Assembly (NCBI GenBank): GCA_031409815.1
Contig: JANNXV010000144.1
Span: 1 to 7,095 of the forward strand
Source: JANLUX01 sp031409815
GTDB lineage: Bacteria > Bacteroidota > Bacteroidia > AKYH767-A > OLB10
DNA length: 7,095 bases
Direction: 5' to 3'
Notes under the pieces: model-generated
What the model saw: the letters and a program-made list of their open reading frames with translations, nothing else
What the model was told of the DNA's origin: nothing
The model's database searches: none
Program-made: the position numbers and the translations under genes
Shown: piece after piece, positions 1 through 6,583 of the stretch
How positions within the stretch are numbered: position 1 is the first letter of the stretch
Layout of the letters: each line of letters opens with the position of its first letter

Positions 1-1
1 T

Positions 2-1285
2 TCCAATTTTGGGATTCTAAAAAGTGAAGATGATGGAGTTGCAACCAATGTCAATCTTAATGGCATATTACAAAACAACGATCCTGCTGCAGGCATTGCA
101 TTGACCGTACAGGATGGATTAATTGCTGGTGCACCACAAGCAATTACACCCGTTGGAATAAATTCTGAAATTACAGTGTTTAATAATGTAAGCAATGCAG
201 GAAACATTTTTACAACAGCCAACGGTTCATGGGCTTCTTTAAATGGCTCTGCAGGACCTAATGCTACAACAAATAAAGTGTTGATTGCGCAGATAACCAC
301 CAATGGATGTTTTTCCTTTGAGTTAAATATTCAAATAGGCACACCTAGTGGTGGAGTGCAAAATTATGTTGCGCGTAACCCTGTGTTGAGCGAAATTCAG
401 TTGCCAAGTTTATTGTACAATGCTGCTGATGTATTCATTGTTGCTAATCCTTCCGGAACAATTTGTGCAGGAACAAATGTGACATTTACTGCCACAACCA
501 TTAACGGAGGAACCTCTCCATTTTATCAATGGAAAAAAAATGGAGCTAATGTAGGTTCAAACAGTTCGACATACACAGATAATTCATTCAATAATGGAGA
601 TGTGGTTACATGTGTATTAAGCTCCAATGTAATTTGTGCAAATACCACAACATCTAACGAAATAATTATGAATGTAAATCCCATTTTAACTCCTTCTGTA
701 ATTATAATTGCAAACCCGAATACTCCTATTTGTGTAGGAACCAATGTTGCATTCAATGCCTCTGCCTTGAATGGCGGAACAAATCCAACATACCAATGGA
801 AAAAGAACGGTGTTAATGCAGGAATTAATAGTCCTGTATATTCAAATAATAGCTTGATAAATGGTGATCAGGTAACTTGTGTGTTGACATCGAATGCAAA
901 TTGTATTACAGGAAATCCAGCAACGTCCAATCCGGTTTCAATTGTTGCATCTTACTGTACTCAATCGATTAACCTTCGCTTGTTTATTGAAGGCTTGTAT
1001 ATTGCAGGAACTGATTCAATGATGGCTGTAGTTGACCCGATAAACTATCCGAACATTTGTGATACGATTAGCGTAAGTCTTGTAGATTCAGCAACACTTA
1101 ATTTTGATGCGACTACCATCAATGTAATTAATACAAACGGCTATGGTAATTTTTCGTTTACAGGATTGTTACCACTGCACCGTTATTATATCGTGATTAA
1201 AAATCGAAACGCAATAGAAACCTGGAGTAAATACTCTTATTTATTTGATACGCCAAATTTGAGTTTAGATTTTACCCGACCTTGA
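2..1285 (+). CDS. Secreted surface protein with two Ig-like repeats and a C-terminal module (5' end missing)
   Basis: The frame is open from the left edge, so about 427 C-terminal residues are visible and the true start lies outside the window. An internal TTG at 101 is not a convincing start because coding continues upstream of it. Fragment residues 1-143 are a Gly/Asn/Thr-rich beta-type region that I do not recognise. Residues about 144-226 and 233-317 are two copies of an Ig-like repeat, each with an ICxGTNVxF opening, a YQWKKNG core and a GDxVTCVLxSN strand. From residue 322 a different module begins (NLRLFIEGLY) and ends with YYIVIKNRN, ETWSK and a final LDFTRP before TGA. No canonical type IX sorting domain follows. 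Such Ig-like repeat proteins are typical exported or surface adhesin-like proteins of Bacteroidota; ligand and function are unknown. The last module is also found at the end of the minus-strand protein at 2521-4188. Confidence 0.88.
   Translation, partial: SNFGILKSEDDGVATNVNLNGILQNNDPAAGIALTVQDGLIAGAPQAITPVGINSEITVFNNVSNAGNIFTTANGSWASLNGSAGPNATTNKVLIAQITTNGCFSFELNIQIGTPSGGVQNYVARNPVLSEIQLPSLLYNAADVFIVANPSGTICAGTNVTFTATTINGGTSPFYQWKKNGANVGSNSSTYTDNSFNNGDVVTCVLSSNVICANTTTSNEIIMNVNPILTPSVIIIANPNTPICVGTNVAFNASALNGGTNPTYQWKKNGVNAGINSPVYSNNSLINGDQVTCVLTSNANCITGNPATSNPVSIVASYCTQSINLRLFIEGLYIAGTDSMMAVVDPINYPNICDTISVSLVDSATLNFDATTINVINTNGYGNFSFTGLLPLHRYYIVIKNRNAIETWSKYSYLFDTPNLSLDFTRP
431..952 (+). 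repeat. Tandem pair of Ig-like domain repeats within the left-edge gene
   Basis: Two consecutive units of about 83-85 codons (431-679 and 698-952) are clearly related at protein level: IVANPSGTICAGTNVTF versus IIANPNTPICVGTNVAF, then YQWKKNG in both, then GDVVTCVLSSN versus GDQVTCVLTSN. At DNA level the ATCAATGG/CCAATGG core is followed by AAAAA runs in both units, but the units have diverged at many positions, so this is an older duplication rather than a recent slippage product. Each unit has a Cys pair that could form the inter-sheet disulphide of an Ig fold (inference). Confidence 0.8.
965..1282 (+). other. C-terminal EG.Y / ETWSK / DFT module, copy 1
   Basis: This is the last 106 residues of the left-edge protein. 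Landmarks in order are LRLFIEGLY, CDTISVSLVDS, a TNGYGNFSFTG turn, YYIVIKNRN, ETWSK and LDFT, two residues before the stop. The same landmarks occur in the same order and spacing at the end of the minus-strand surface protein (2524-2847). From memory, modules of this kind are widespread in Bacteroidota and are often followed by a Ca-binding dockerin-like tail; here no such tail is present. Confidence 0.7.
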
Positions 1286-1317
1286 TGTACATCTTTATAA
1301 TTTGCCAACTTTAAAAG

Positions 1318-1348
1318 AAAGCCCGCTTAAATCAAGTGGGCTTTTTTT
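1318..1348 (+). terminator. Rho-independent terminator of the left-edge surface-protein gene
   Basis: The stem AAAGCCCGCTT pairs with AAGTGGGCTTT (11 pairs, one of them G-U) around the 5-base loop AAATC, and the hairpin runs into seven T residues. It begins 32 bases after the TGA at 1283-1285. Read on the other strand the same hairpin has one A-C mismatch and a T-rich but interrupted tail, so it is best as a plus-strand terminator. Confidence 0.88.
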
Positions 1349-1466
1349 GAATTATAAAAAAGGATTTCTTGAAAAAACTGTATACAGGTTATAAATAATT
1401 TTAAAAAATTTAGTTTGAAAAAGAAATTGTGTTTAAAAAATATTTAGTTGCAGAAAATTGGCCTTC

Positions 1467-1510
1467 AAAAAAAACAAAGCCTTGAAAATTTTTACAACTT
1501 CAAGACTTTG
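1467..1510 (-). terminator. Rho-independent terminator of the sigma-factor operon
   Basis: On the minus strand, CAAAGTCTTGAA pairs with TTCAAGGCTTTG across a 12-base loop, with one G-U pair, followed by eight T residues (the A run at 1467-1474 on the plus strand). On the plus strand the same position is a C-A mismatch and no T tract follows, so the direction is clear. It lies 133 bases past the stop codon of the sigma gene, leaving a fairly long 3' untranslated segment. Confidence 0.75.
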
Positions 1511-1643
1511 ACACATTAAATCCCTTCATTCCCATTCAACAATTTAACTTAGACTCAATAGCAAAACTACATGTGCGAAATTAATACACAATTAAGCAAG
1601 TAGTAAATAATAGTTAAGTCGCCTTTGTAATAAATGTAGAATA

Positions 1644-2507
1644 TTAATTTAAATAGGTTTTCAAAATTTGCTTTCGTCTCGAATGCTTTAATTTCCTGAT
1701 TGCATTATCTCTTATTTGCCTAATTCGTTCACGAGTAAGTTCAAAACCTTCAGCTATTTCTTCTAAAGTAGTTGATGTTTTTGTCAAACCAAAGTACAAA
1801 CGAATTACTTCTGCTTCACGTTTAGTAAGCGAATTCAATGCAAGGTTGATTTCCTTTTGTAAAGATTCGTTAATCAGGTTATTTATAGGAGAACAACCAA
1901 ACTCTTCAGCAGTCAACTCCTCTATTAAGCTGCTATTTTCGTCTTTAAGCAATGGTGCATCCATACTCACGTGTTTTCCAACGGAACGCATAGTATCCAT
2001 AATATCCTCAACTGAAATGTTTAAAATAGAAGCAATTTCTTCATTAACTGGTTCACGACCAAAATCCTGTTCGAACTGAGCAAAAACCTTATTGATTTTA
2101 TTAATGGATCCGATTTTGCTTAGGGGTAAACGAACAATGCGGGCTTGCTCGGCTAATGATCTTAGAATTGATTGGCGTATCCACCATACGCCATATGAAA
2201 TAAATTTGAATCCTCGAGTTACATCAAATCGTTTCACAGCTTCTATCAATCCAAGGTTTCCATCATTGATTAAATCACTTAAGGGTAAACCTTGATTCTG
2301 ATATTGCTTAGCAACTGAAACTACAAAGCGAAGATTTGCCTTTGTAAATTTTTCTAAAGCATCTTTATCTCCTTGCTTAATTTTATTTGCAAGTTCCACT
2401 TCTTCTTCAGAAGTTAACAGAGGTACTTTACTGATTTCGTGCAAATATTTGTCAAGTGAAGCTGTTTCACGGTTGGTTATCTGTTTATTAATTCTTAATT
2501 GTCTCAT
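1644..2507 (-). CDS. rpoD: RNA polymerase primary-type sigma factor (RpoD/SigA family, short Bacteroidota form)
   Basis: This cytoplasmic protein would bind core RNA polymerase and direct promoter recognition. I chose the ATG at 2505-2507 because it gives MRQLRINKQ, the usual opening of Bacteroidota SigA, and 287 residues, the usual family length; the longer in-frame start at 2540 would overlap the upstream gene. Region 1.2 is near residues 17-50 (LDKYLHEISKV). Region 2 contains NLRFVVSVAKQYQNQGL and the -10 recognition segment RFDVTRGFKFISYGVWWIRQ (about 93-112). Region 3 includes REPVNEEIA and HVSMDAPL. Region 4.2 has the helix-turn-helix TLEEIAEGFELTRERIRQI (about 247-265). Family landmarks are intact, but several usually fixed positions differ from the phylum consensus as I remember it, for example SYGVWW for SYAVWW, INDGN for INEGN, and RDNAIRKL for KEKAIRRL. 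It may therefore be a secondary copy rather than the housekeeping gene. It lies 13 bases after the surface-protein gene. Confidence 0.93.
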   Translation of the reverse strand: MRQLRINKQITNRETASLDKYLHEISKVPLLTSEEEVELANKIKQGDKDALEKFTKANLRFVVSVAKQYQNQGLPLSDLINDGNLGLIEAVKRFDVTRGFKFISYGVWWIRQSILRSLAEQARIVRLPLSKIGSINKINKVFAQFEQDFGREPVNEEIASILNISVEDIMDTMRSVGKHVSMDAPLLKDENSSLIEELTAEEFGCSPINNLINESLQKEINLALNSLTKREAEVIRLYFGLTKTSTTLEEIAEGFELTRERIRQIRDNAIRKLKHSRRKQILKTYLN

Positions 2508-2520
2508 AAGATATATAATT

Positions 2521-4188
2521 TTAGTAATTAGTGAAATCAAAATTTACATAAGCCGACATAGTAACAGGATTTTTACTCCATGTTTCCAAACTGCTTTTTT
2601 GCTTGATGGTTATATAGTAACTAGATCCGAAAATCATTTCAGTAAAAATAATTTCTGCTTCACCGTTAACATTCAAAATTGTTGTTCCTGATTTGTAAAC
2701 AGAAAATGGCTGAAAGGAATTTCGCAATTCAACAACTAATGAATCAACATCATTTGGATTGTTGCTGGTGCCTGAATTATACAGTTGAGGTGCCAGTGTT
2801 CCATTTGAATAATATCCTTCGAGGAACAATTTAAGATGAAGGGTAACGAGGCATGGCTTAATAATTAAATTTAATGTTGCAATGGAGTCGCACCCAACTG
2901 AATTAGTAGTTGAATAAATGTAAGTACCCGATGTTGAATAAATATTTCCGTTCCAAAGAAAGTTGCTACAGGTGTCAATGGTTGTGGTTGATTGTGATGG
3001 AACTCCGATATTAGAAATGGTTTTTGAACCATAAACTTTACAACCTCGAGCATCCGTAACTGTAACAGAATAATTTCCCGGAGACAAATTATTAATCATT
3101 CCTGTTGTTTGACTATTAGTCCATAAAAAATTGTATGGAGATGTGCCACCAAGAGGAATTGCAATTGCATTTCCATTAGCATAATTGCATGATGAAGCTT
3201 GGCCGGTAATAGTTATCTGCAGTTCATTGGGTTCATTTATTACGATTGATTTTGTTGCAGTGCTTCCATTTGCATCTGTAACCGTAACTATATAGATACC
3301 GGGTGCGAGGCCCGACAAATTCTGAGAAGTACTGAATACAGTATTTTGTGTATAGTTAATTGTTAATTCTGGACGATTGGCTGGCAAACTATTCTCTCTT
3401 GAATCAAATCTTTTTGCCTGCAGAGGTGCAGTTTCTAATCCCTTAAGCACCCAACCGAAATTTAAAGAAGGATTATTTAACCAGTACTGAATATCATTCG
3501 CCATTTCAGTATCAGACCAATAATAAAGATCGGGACTACCAACTGGAGTTGTAGCACTAACAGTGCTACTGAAAACACCCCCGGGAATGCTCCATAGTGT
3601 TGATGGATAAAAACTATTGCTCCAAGTTGCATCATTAAGTGTAGCTGGAGCACCTTGGCCTGCCTGACCACCGGTAAACGAAGTTCCCTCACCCCAGTTT
3701 TGTAATAAACGATGCAATTCCATATCCTGAATTCCGGATGCTCCACTTGATAAAGACTGATTTACCTTGAGTGATGCATTTGTAATAACAGCATTTGCAG
3801 GAACATTGCCAGCAATGCTAAATGCAATCAACGCTCTAGTATTAAATCCAAAACCGGTTTGACCAGCCACCAAATATTCACCCGCACCATTGCTATTATT
3901 CACATGACTTTGGTAAATTGAATTGTCCTTTGAAGCATTTAGTGTGACCATTCCGGTTGTATAGCTGCCGTTTGACCAACTGTAAGTATACGGGCCAACA
4001 CCACCTGTAACAGCCAAAGAAATTGTTCCGTTGTTTAACCCTTTACAAGTAATAGCTGTACTTGTTGCAGTAATCATAAGTTGTGTTGGAGAAAATGTTA
4101 AAGCCTTTAAGGGAATTGTTATAAACATATTGAGGAGTAATGAAAACACAATTAATGTTTGGCTGGAGATACTTACATTTTCTTTCAT
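2521..4188 (-). CDS. Secreted surface protein with SprB repeats, an inserted DNRLRE domain and a shared C-terminal module
   Basis: The start at 4186-4188 gives 555 residues beginning with a signal peptide (MKEN, then hydrophobic TLIVFSLLLNMFITIPL, cut likely after LKA). In-frame starts at 4209 (A-rich leader, overlapping the upstream stop by 8 bases) and 4230 are possible. Residues about 39-80 are the first half of a SprB repeat (TCKGLNNGTI, GPYTYSWSNG). Residues 81-280 are a DNRLRE domain (TRALIAFSI, WGEGTS, ATWSNS, WSIPGG, NFGWVLKG, RFDSREN, RPELTINY). Residues 281-321 resume the SprB repeat (LSGLAPGIYIVTVTDANG). A second SprB repeat spans 323-394, a short Cys repeat ending GCDSIATLNLII spans 402-445, and the C-terminal module 448-555 ends DFTNY. 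SprB repeats are known from gliding adhesins and many other exported Bacteroidota proteins. The role here is unknown; cell-surface binding or scaffolding is an inference. No canonical type IX sorting domain is seen. Confidence 0.9.
   Translation of the reverse strand: MKENVSISSQTLIVFSLLLNMFITIPLKALTFSPTQLMITATSTAITCKGLNNGTISLAVTGGVGPYTYSWSNGSYTTGMVTLNASKDNSIYQSHVNNSNGAGEYLVAGQTGFGFNTRALIAFSIAGNVPANAVITNASLKVNQSLSSGASGIQDMELHRLLQNWGEGTSFTGGQAGQGAPATLNDATWSNSFYPSTLWSIPGGVFSSTVSATTPVGSPDLYYWSDTEMANDIQYWLNNPSLNFGWVLKGLETAPLQAKRFDSRENSLPANRPELTINYTQNTVFSTSQNLSGLAPGIYIVTVTDANGSTATKSIVINEPNELQITITGQASSCNYANGNAIAIPLGGTSPYNFLWTNSQTTGMINNLSPGNYSVTVTDARGCKVYGSKTISNIGVPSQSTTTIDTCSNFLWNGNIYSTSGTYIYSTTNSVGCDSIATLNLIIKPCLVTLHLKLFLEGYYSNGTLAPQLYNSGTSNNPNDVDSLVVELRNSFQPFSVYKSGTTILNVNGEAEIIFTEMIFGSSYYITIKQKSSLETWSKNPVTMSAYVNFDFTNY
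2524..2847 (-). other. C-terminal EG.Y / ETWSK / DFT module, copy 2
   Basis: This is the last 108 residues of the SprB/DNRLRE protein. Landmarks are LKLFLEGYY, VDSLVVELRNS, VNGEAEIIFTE, SYYITIKQKS, LETWSK and FDFT, again two residues before the stop. Copy 1 is at 965-1282 on the other strand. The two copies have diverged strongly outside these landmarks, so they are not a recent duplication. Confidence 0.7.
3349..3948 (-). other. DNRLRE domain inserted within a SprB repeat
   Basis: About 200 residues carry the DNRLRE family marks from the ASKDNSIYQ opening through WGEGTS, ATW, WSIPGG, NFGW and RFDSREN to the closing RPELTINYT. The flanking residues on both sides belong to one SprB unit: WSNGSYTTGM before and SQNLSGLAPGIY after, which in ordinary SprB repeats lie next to each other. 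DNRLRE domains are extracellular beta-rich modules of poorly defined binding function. Confidence 0.8.
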
Positions 4189-4201
4189 AAAACAAAATTT
4201 A

Positions 4202-4576
4202 TTATTCATTTTTATTTTCTGAACTATCATTTCTTTTCTTGTATTGAAGAAAAAGTATAATTCTGTCTAACTCTTCTTTTGAAATATTTACTTCTCTCAT
4301 TGGATCCTGATGATCAGGGTAAGCAAACCTTATTTCATAATCTAATAGTTGTGGAAGAGAAAAATCAGGAATAATTTCTTTGTCGTCAATAATATTTGTA
4401 TGGCATTTTGCACAATTCATTTTATAAAGAATATTCCCCTTCTTAAATTGTTTGGCAAATTCTTCTTTATTGTTTTCAGTAATATCATCCGGAAATGTAT
4501 ATTCCATATCAGATTGTGCTTTGCAATCAATTGCAGCGCAAATAAGCAAAGCAGTGATAATTAAAATGTATTTCAT
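4202..4576 (-). CDS. Small secreted monoheme cytochrome c
   Basis: The 124-residue protein starts at the ATG at 4574-4576, behind an A-rich leader (CAAAAAGAAAATA) and 13 bases after the peroxidase stop; an in-frame GTG at 4603 would overlap that gene and add a poor N-terminus. Residues 1-21 are a signal peptide (MKYILIITALLICAA, ending CKAQ). A single heme-attachment motif CAKCH lies at residues 55-59, after GNILYKMN. M93 in DPMREVNISKEEL is the likely distal axial ligand, and the last helix EELDRIILFLQY matches the C-terminal helix of class I cytochromes c. The tail is charged (KKRNDSSENKNE). It is short and there is no membrane anchor beyond the signal peptide, so it is probably a soluble periplasmic electron carrier. 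Its position directly after the di-heme peroxidase suggests it donates electrons to it or takes them from it (inference). Confidence 0.87.
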   Translation of the reverse strand: MKYILIITALLICAAIDCKAQSDMEYTFPDDITENNKEEFAKQFKKGNILYKMNCAKCHTNIIDDKEIIPDFSLPQLLDYEIRFAYPDHQDPMREVNISKEELDRIILFLQYKKRNDSSENKNE

Positions 4577-4589
4577 TATTTTCTTTTTG

Positions 4590-6542
4590 TTAATATTCGC
4601 CACCCACCTTTCTTTTGTTCAATGCTTTATCTGTTGACGATGGTAAATGTTTAGGAGGAATTTCAAATGCAATATTTTCGTTAAGAGATTTTATAAAAGC
4701 AATTAGGTCATTTTTTTCTGTTTCACTTAAATGCAATGAATCTTGTGAAAGTGTTTGGTTATCTATGGTTAATCCTCTACCTGCACCACCACCTGCATCA
4801 TAAAAATCAATCACTTGTTTTAAATCTGTAAACACTCCATTGTGCATATATGGTTTTGTGTGTTCCACATTTCTGAGCGATCCGGTTCTGAAAGCAAATA
4901 ATGTTTCTTTACTTGGATTAACATTATATCTTCCACTATCAGTATCCAATTGTATGAATAATGTATCGTGTGGAGTTCCAAGCACTTCAAATTCAGAACT
5001 TACAAAGGGTGGTTTAACTCCATTAAACTGTGGCACAAAATGACAGGTAGCACATTGTGCTTTGCTCATGAATAAGTTGAATCCGTTTTTTTCAGACAGT
5101 TCTAATTGTTTACGCTGGTTCATCGCATCGTCAAACGATGAATAATAATTACTGAATTTGCTGAAATAAAAAGTGATAGCTGAAACAATATGATCAAAAG
5201 TTATTTCATCCTCTTGTGGCGTATATTTTAAAAGTTGGGTGAATGACTTATTATAATCCTTGCAGCTTAATACTTTTTGCAATACCTCTTTCTCATCACT
5301 TCCCATTTCTTGCGCATTGCAGATAACTGCTTTAGCCTGGTTTTGCAATGTGAGTTGCTTGCCATCCATCATTAACAAATGGTTATAACCAGCATTTACT
5401 AATGTGGGAGTATTTCTTGTCAGGAACTCCCTATGATTAAACTGTAATGAAGTTGAATTTATAGTATCCGTAAAATATTCCTGTGATTTATGACATGATG
5501 CACAACTACGTAAGTTGTTTCCTGATAGAATAGGGTCATTAAAAAGCAACTTGCCAATTCTGTCTATTTCACCCAATGCTTCAATATCTGTTACATGGTT
5601 AAAAATCCCTTTTGCATTTTGCCCATAGTATAGCGATTTGTCGAATAATGAATTACAGTTTTTATTAAGTGTGTAATCAACAACACTTTTACTCATGACT
5701 TTATATGCTACAATTAATTTTTGGTTTTCAGCAAATAATGGGTTTACATAATCTCTTATGAAACTAAAATGATCAAACTGTGAATAATAGCTTGACTGTG
5801 TATTAACATATAAAATGAGATTTTTATATTTTGAAAAATAATCAGCACTTAAGGGAGTATTCGGAAAGCTTTCATTAAACGATTGGTAGATATTCTCAAC
5901 ATTGGTAAGCATTGAACGCAGCTCAGGAATTATCCGAGTAGTATCTGAACATTCAAAACCAGTGGTATAAATGGATGCAAGATTTAATAAGAAAAGCCGA
6001 TTGCATAAAAAGAAATGATGATATGTTTTTAAATTATTCGTAAGTGAATCTGCTCCGAATGTAGTGGTTGCGATGACTGACGATTGAATTAAATGCAATA
6101 ATGAATCCTTTTCTATTTCAGGTTCATCAAGGTACAAGGCTGCAAGTGTAAGTCCCGCCCCTTCTCTTTTATAGGGCTTTTCAAATTTCTCAAAAACTTC
6201 TGTCTCCCATTCAACCGGCAATGGACCATTAATTTTACGGTAAGTAGTTGGCTCAAGATATCTTAGAAAAAAATCTAAGCCTTTCAAATTAATTCTTGCA
6301 AGATTTATTTTCTCTTTTATTTCTTCAACCTGTTTAGTAGAGTGTATATCACTTTCTGCAATAAAACGTACTAACTCCAATTGCAATGCCTTGAAATCAT
6401 TCAGTTTATTAAAATAGGCAGAAACATATTTTTCTGAGCTACTACTATTCCTAAAAGAAAGAAGTACGAGTCCTGAAAACAGGATCAATAGTGAAATGGT
6501 AAAACAATTTTTCAATTCAGAGAATGCTTTTGAGACGCCCAA
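4590..6542 (-). CDS. Di-heme cytochrome c peroxidase (CCP/MauG family) with imelysin-like N-terminal domain
   Basis: A 650-residue exported protein; the family reduces hydrogen peroxide or oxidises protein partners in the periplasm. The hydrophobic stretch at residues 14-29 is a signal peptide or anchor. Residues about 40-310 are helical, with LKGLDFFLRYLEP and INGPLPVE, resembling the imelysin-like extension of other Bacteroidota peroxidases. The catalytic part starts near 326 (IDRIGKLLFNDPILS). Heme motifs are CASCH (347-351) and CATCH (497-501). RNTPTLVNAG (376-385), E412 in EMG and KPYMHNG (563-569) are conserved family marks. Fourteen residues after H567 is Y581, the place of the axial Met in classical CCP and of Tyr in MauG. 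M392 stands where the inter-heme Trp is usual. There is no ATG start: the options are TTG at 6542 or TTG at 6515, the latter giving a compact signal peptide (MKNCFTISLLILF). It is the first gene of the minus-strand run. Confidence 0.9.
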   Translation of the reverse strand: MGVSKAFSELKNCFTISLLILFSGLVLLSFRNSSSSEKYVSAYFNKLNDFKALQLELVRFIAESDIHSTKQVEEIKEKINLARINLKGLDFFLRYLEPTTYRKINGPLPVEWETEVFEKFEKPYKREGAGLTLAALYLDEPEIEKDSLLHLIQSSVIATTTFGADSLTNNLKTYHHFFLCNRLFLLNLASIYTTGFECSDTTRIIPELRSMLTNVENIYQSFNESFPNTPLSADYFSKYKNLILYVNTQSSYYSQFDHFSFIRDYVNPLFAENQKLIVAYKVMSKSVVDYTLNKNCNSLFDKSLYYGQNAKGIFNHVTDIEALGEIDRIGKLLFNDPILSGNNLRSCASCHKSQEYFTDTINSTSLQFNHREFLTRNTPTLVNAGYNHLLMMDGKQLTLQNQAKAVICNAQEMGSDEKEVLQKVLSCKDYNKSFTQLLKYTPQEDEITFDHIVSAITFYFSKFSNYYSSFDDAMNQRKQLELSEKNGFNLFMSKAQCATCHFVPQFNGVKPPFVSSEFEVLGTPHDTLFIQLDTDSGRYNVNPSKETLFAFRTGSLRNVEHTKPYMHNGVFTDLKQVIDFYDAGGGAGRGLTIDNQTLSQDSLHLSETEKNDLIAFIKSLNENIAFEIPPKHLPSSTDKALNKRKVGGEY

Positions 6543-6552
6543 ATATCTACTG

Positions 6553-6583
6553 CAAACGCATTGTTTTTACACGAAATCAAAAA
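6553..6583 (-). promoter_or_regulatory. Candidate Bacteroidota-type promoter for the peroxidase operon
   Basis: On the minus strand, TTTTTG (6578-6583) is followed after 17 bases by TGCGTTTG (6553-6560), which matches the -7 consensus TAnnTTTG at all but one fixed base. Transcription would begin near 6546. That leaves almost no leader for the TTG at 6542 but about 30 bases for the TTG at 6515, so it mildly favours the downstream start. The spacer is a little short for this promoter class. Confidence 0.3.

Larger units (their letters stand above)
1286..1643. other. Convergent spacer between two gene 3' ends
   Basis: This 358-base region lies between a plus-strand and a minus-strand stop codon. 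It holds a plus-facing terminator (1318-1348) and a minus-facing one (1467-1510). Between them is AT-rich DNA with an imperfect direct repeat (TTTAAAAAATTTAGTTTG at 1400-1417 and TTTAAAAAATATTTAGTTG at 1432-1450) and a 10-base palindrome CTGTATACAG at 1378-1387. From 1511 to 1643 I see no ORF, RNA gene or repeat; it would be the 3' untranslated region of the sigma gene. Confidence 0.6.

Noticed and set aside
526..756. Minus-strand open frame of 76 codons inside the Ig-repeat gene.
   Set aside because: It is antisense to clear repeat-coding sequence and shows no domain or start signal.
1378..1387. Perfect palindrome CTGTATACAG, superficially like an SOS operator half-site pair.
   Set aside because: The spacing is far too short for CTGT-N8-ACAG, and it lies between two gene 3' ends where an operator would have no target.
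1400..1450. Imperfect direct repeat TTTAAAAAA(TA)TTTAGTT in the convergent spacer.
   Set aside because: It is low-complexity AT sequence with no ends typical of a mobile element and no target-site duplication.
1527..1541. On the minus strand the codons GTT GAA TGG GAA TGA read V-E-W-E-stop, like the end of GMP synthase.
   Set aside because: A stop codon lies two codons upstream in the same frame, so only five residues are coded; this is too short to be a gene remnant.
2449..2691. Plus-strand open frame of 80 codons crossing the sigma/surface-protein junction.
   Set aside because: It is antisense to two well-supported genes, has no recognisable protein features, and is explained as a shadow frame.
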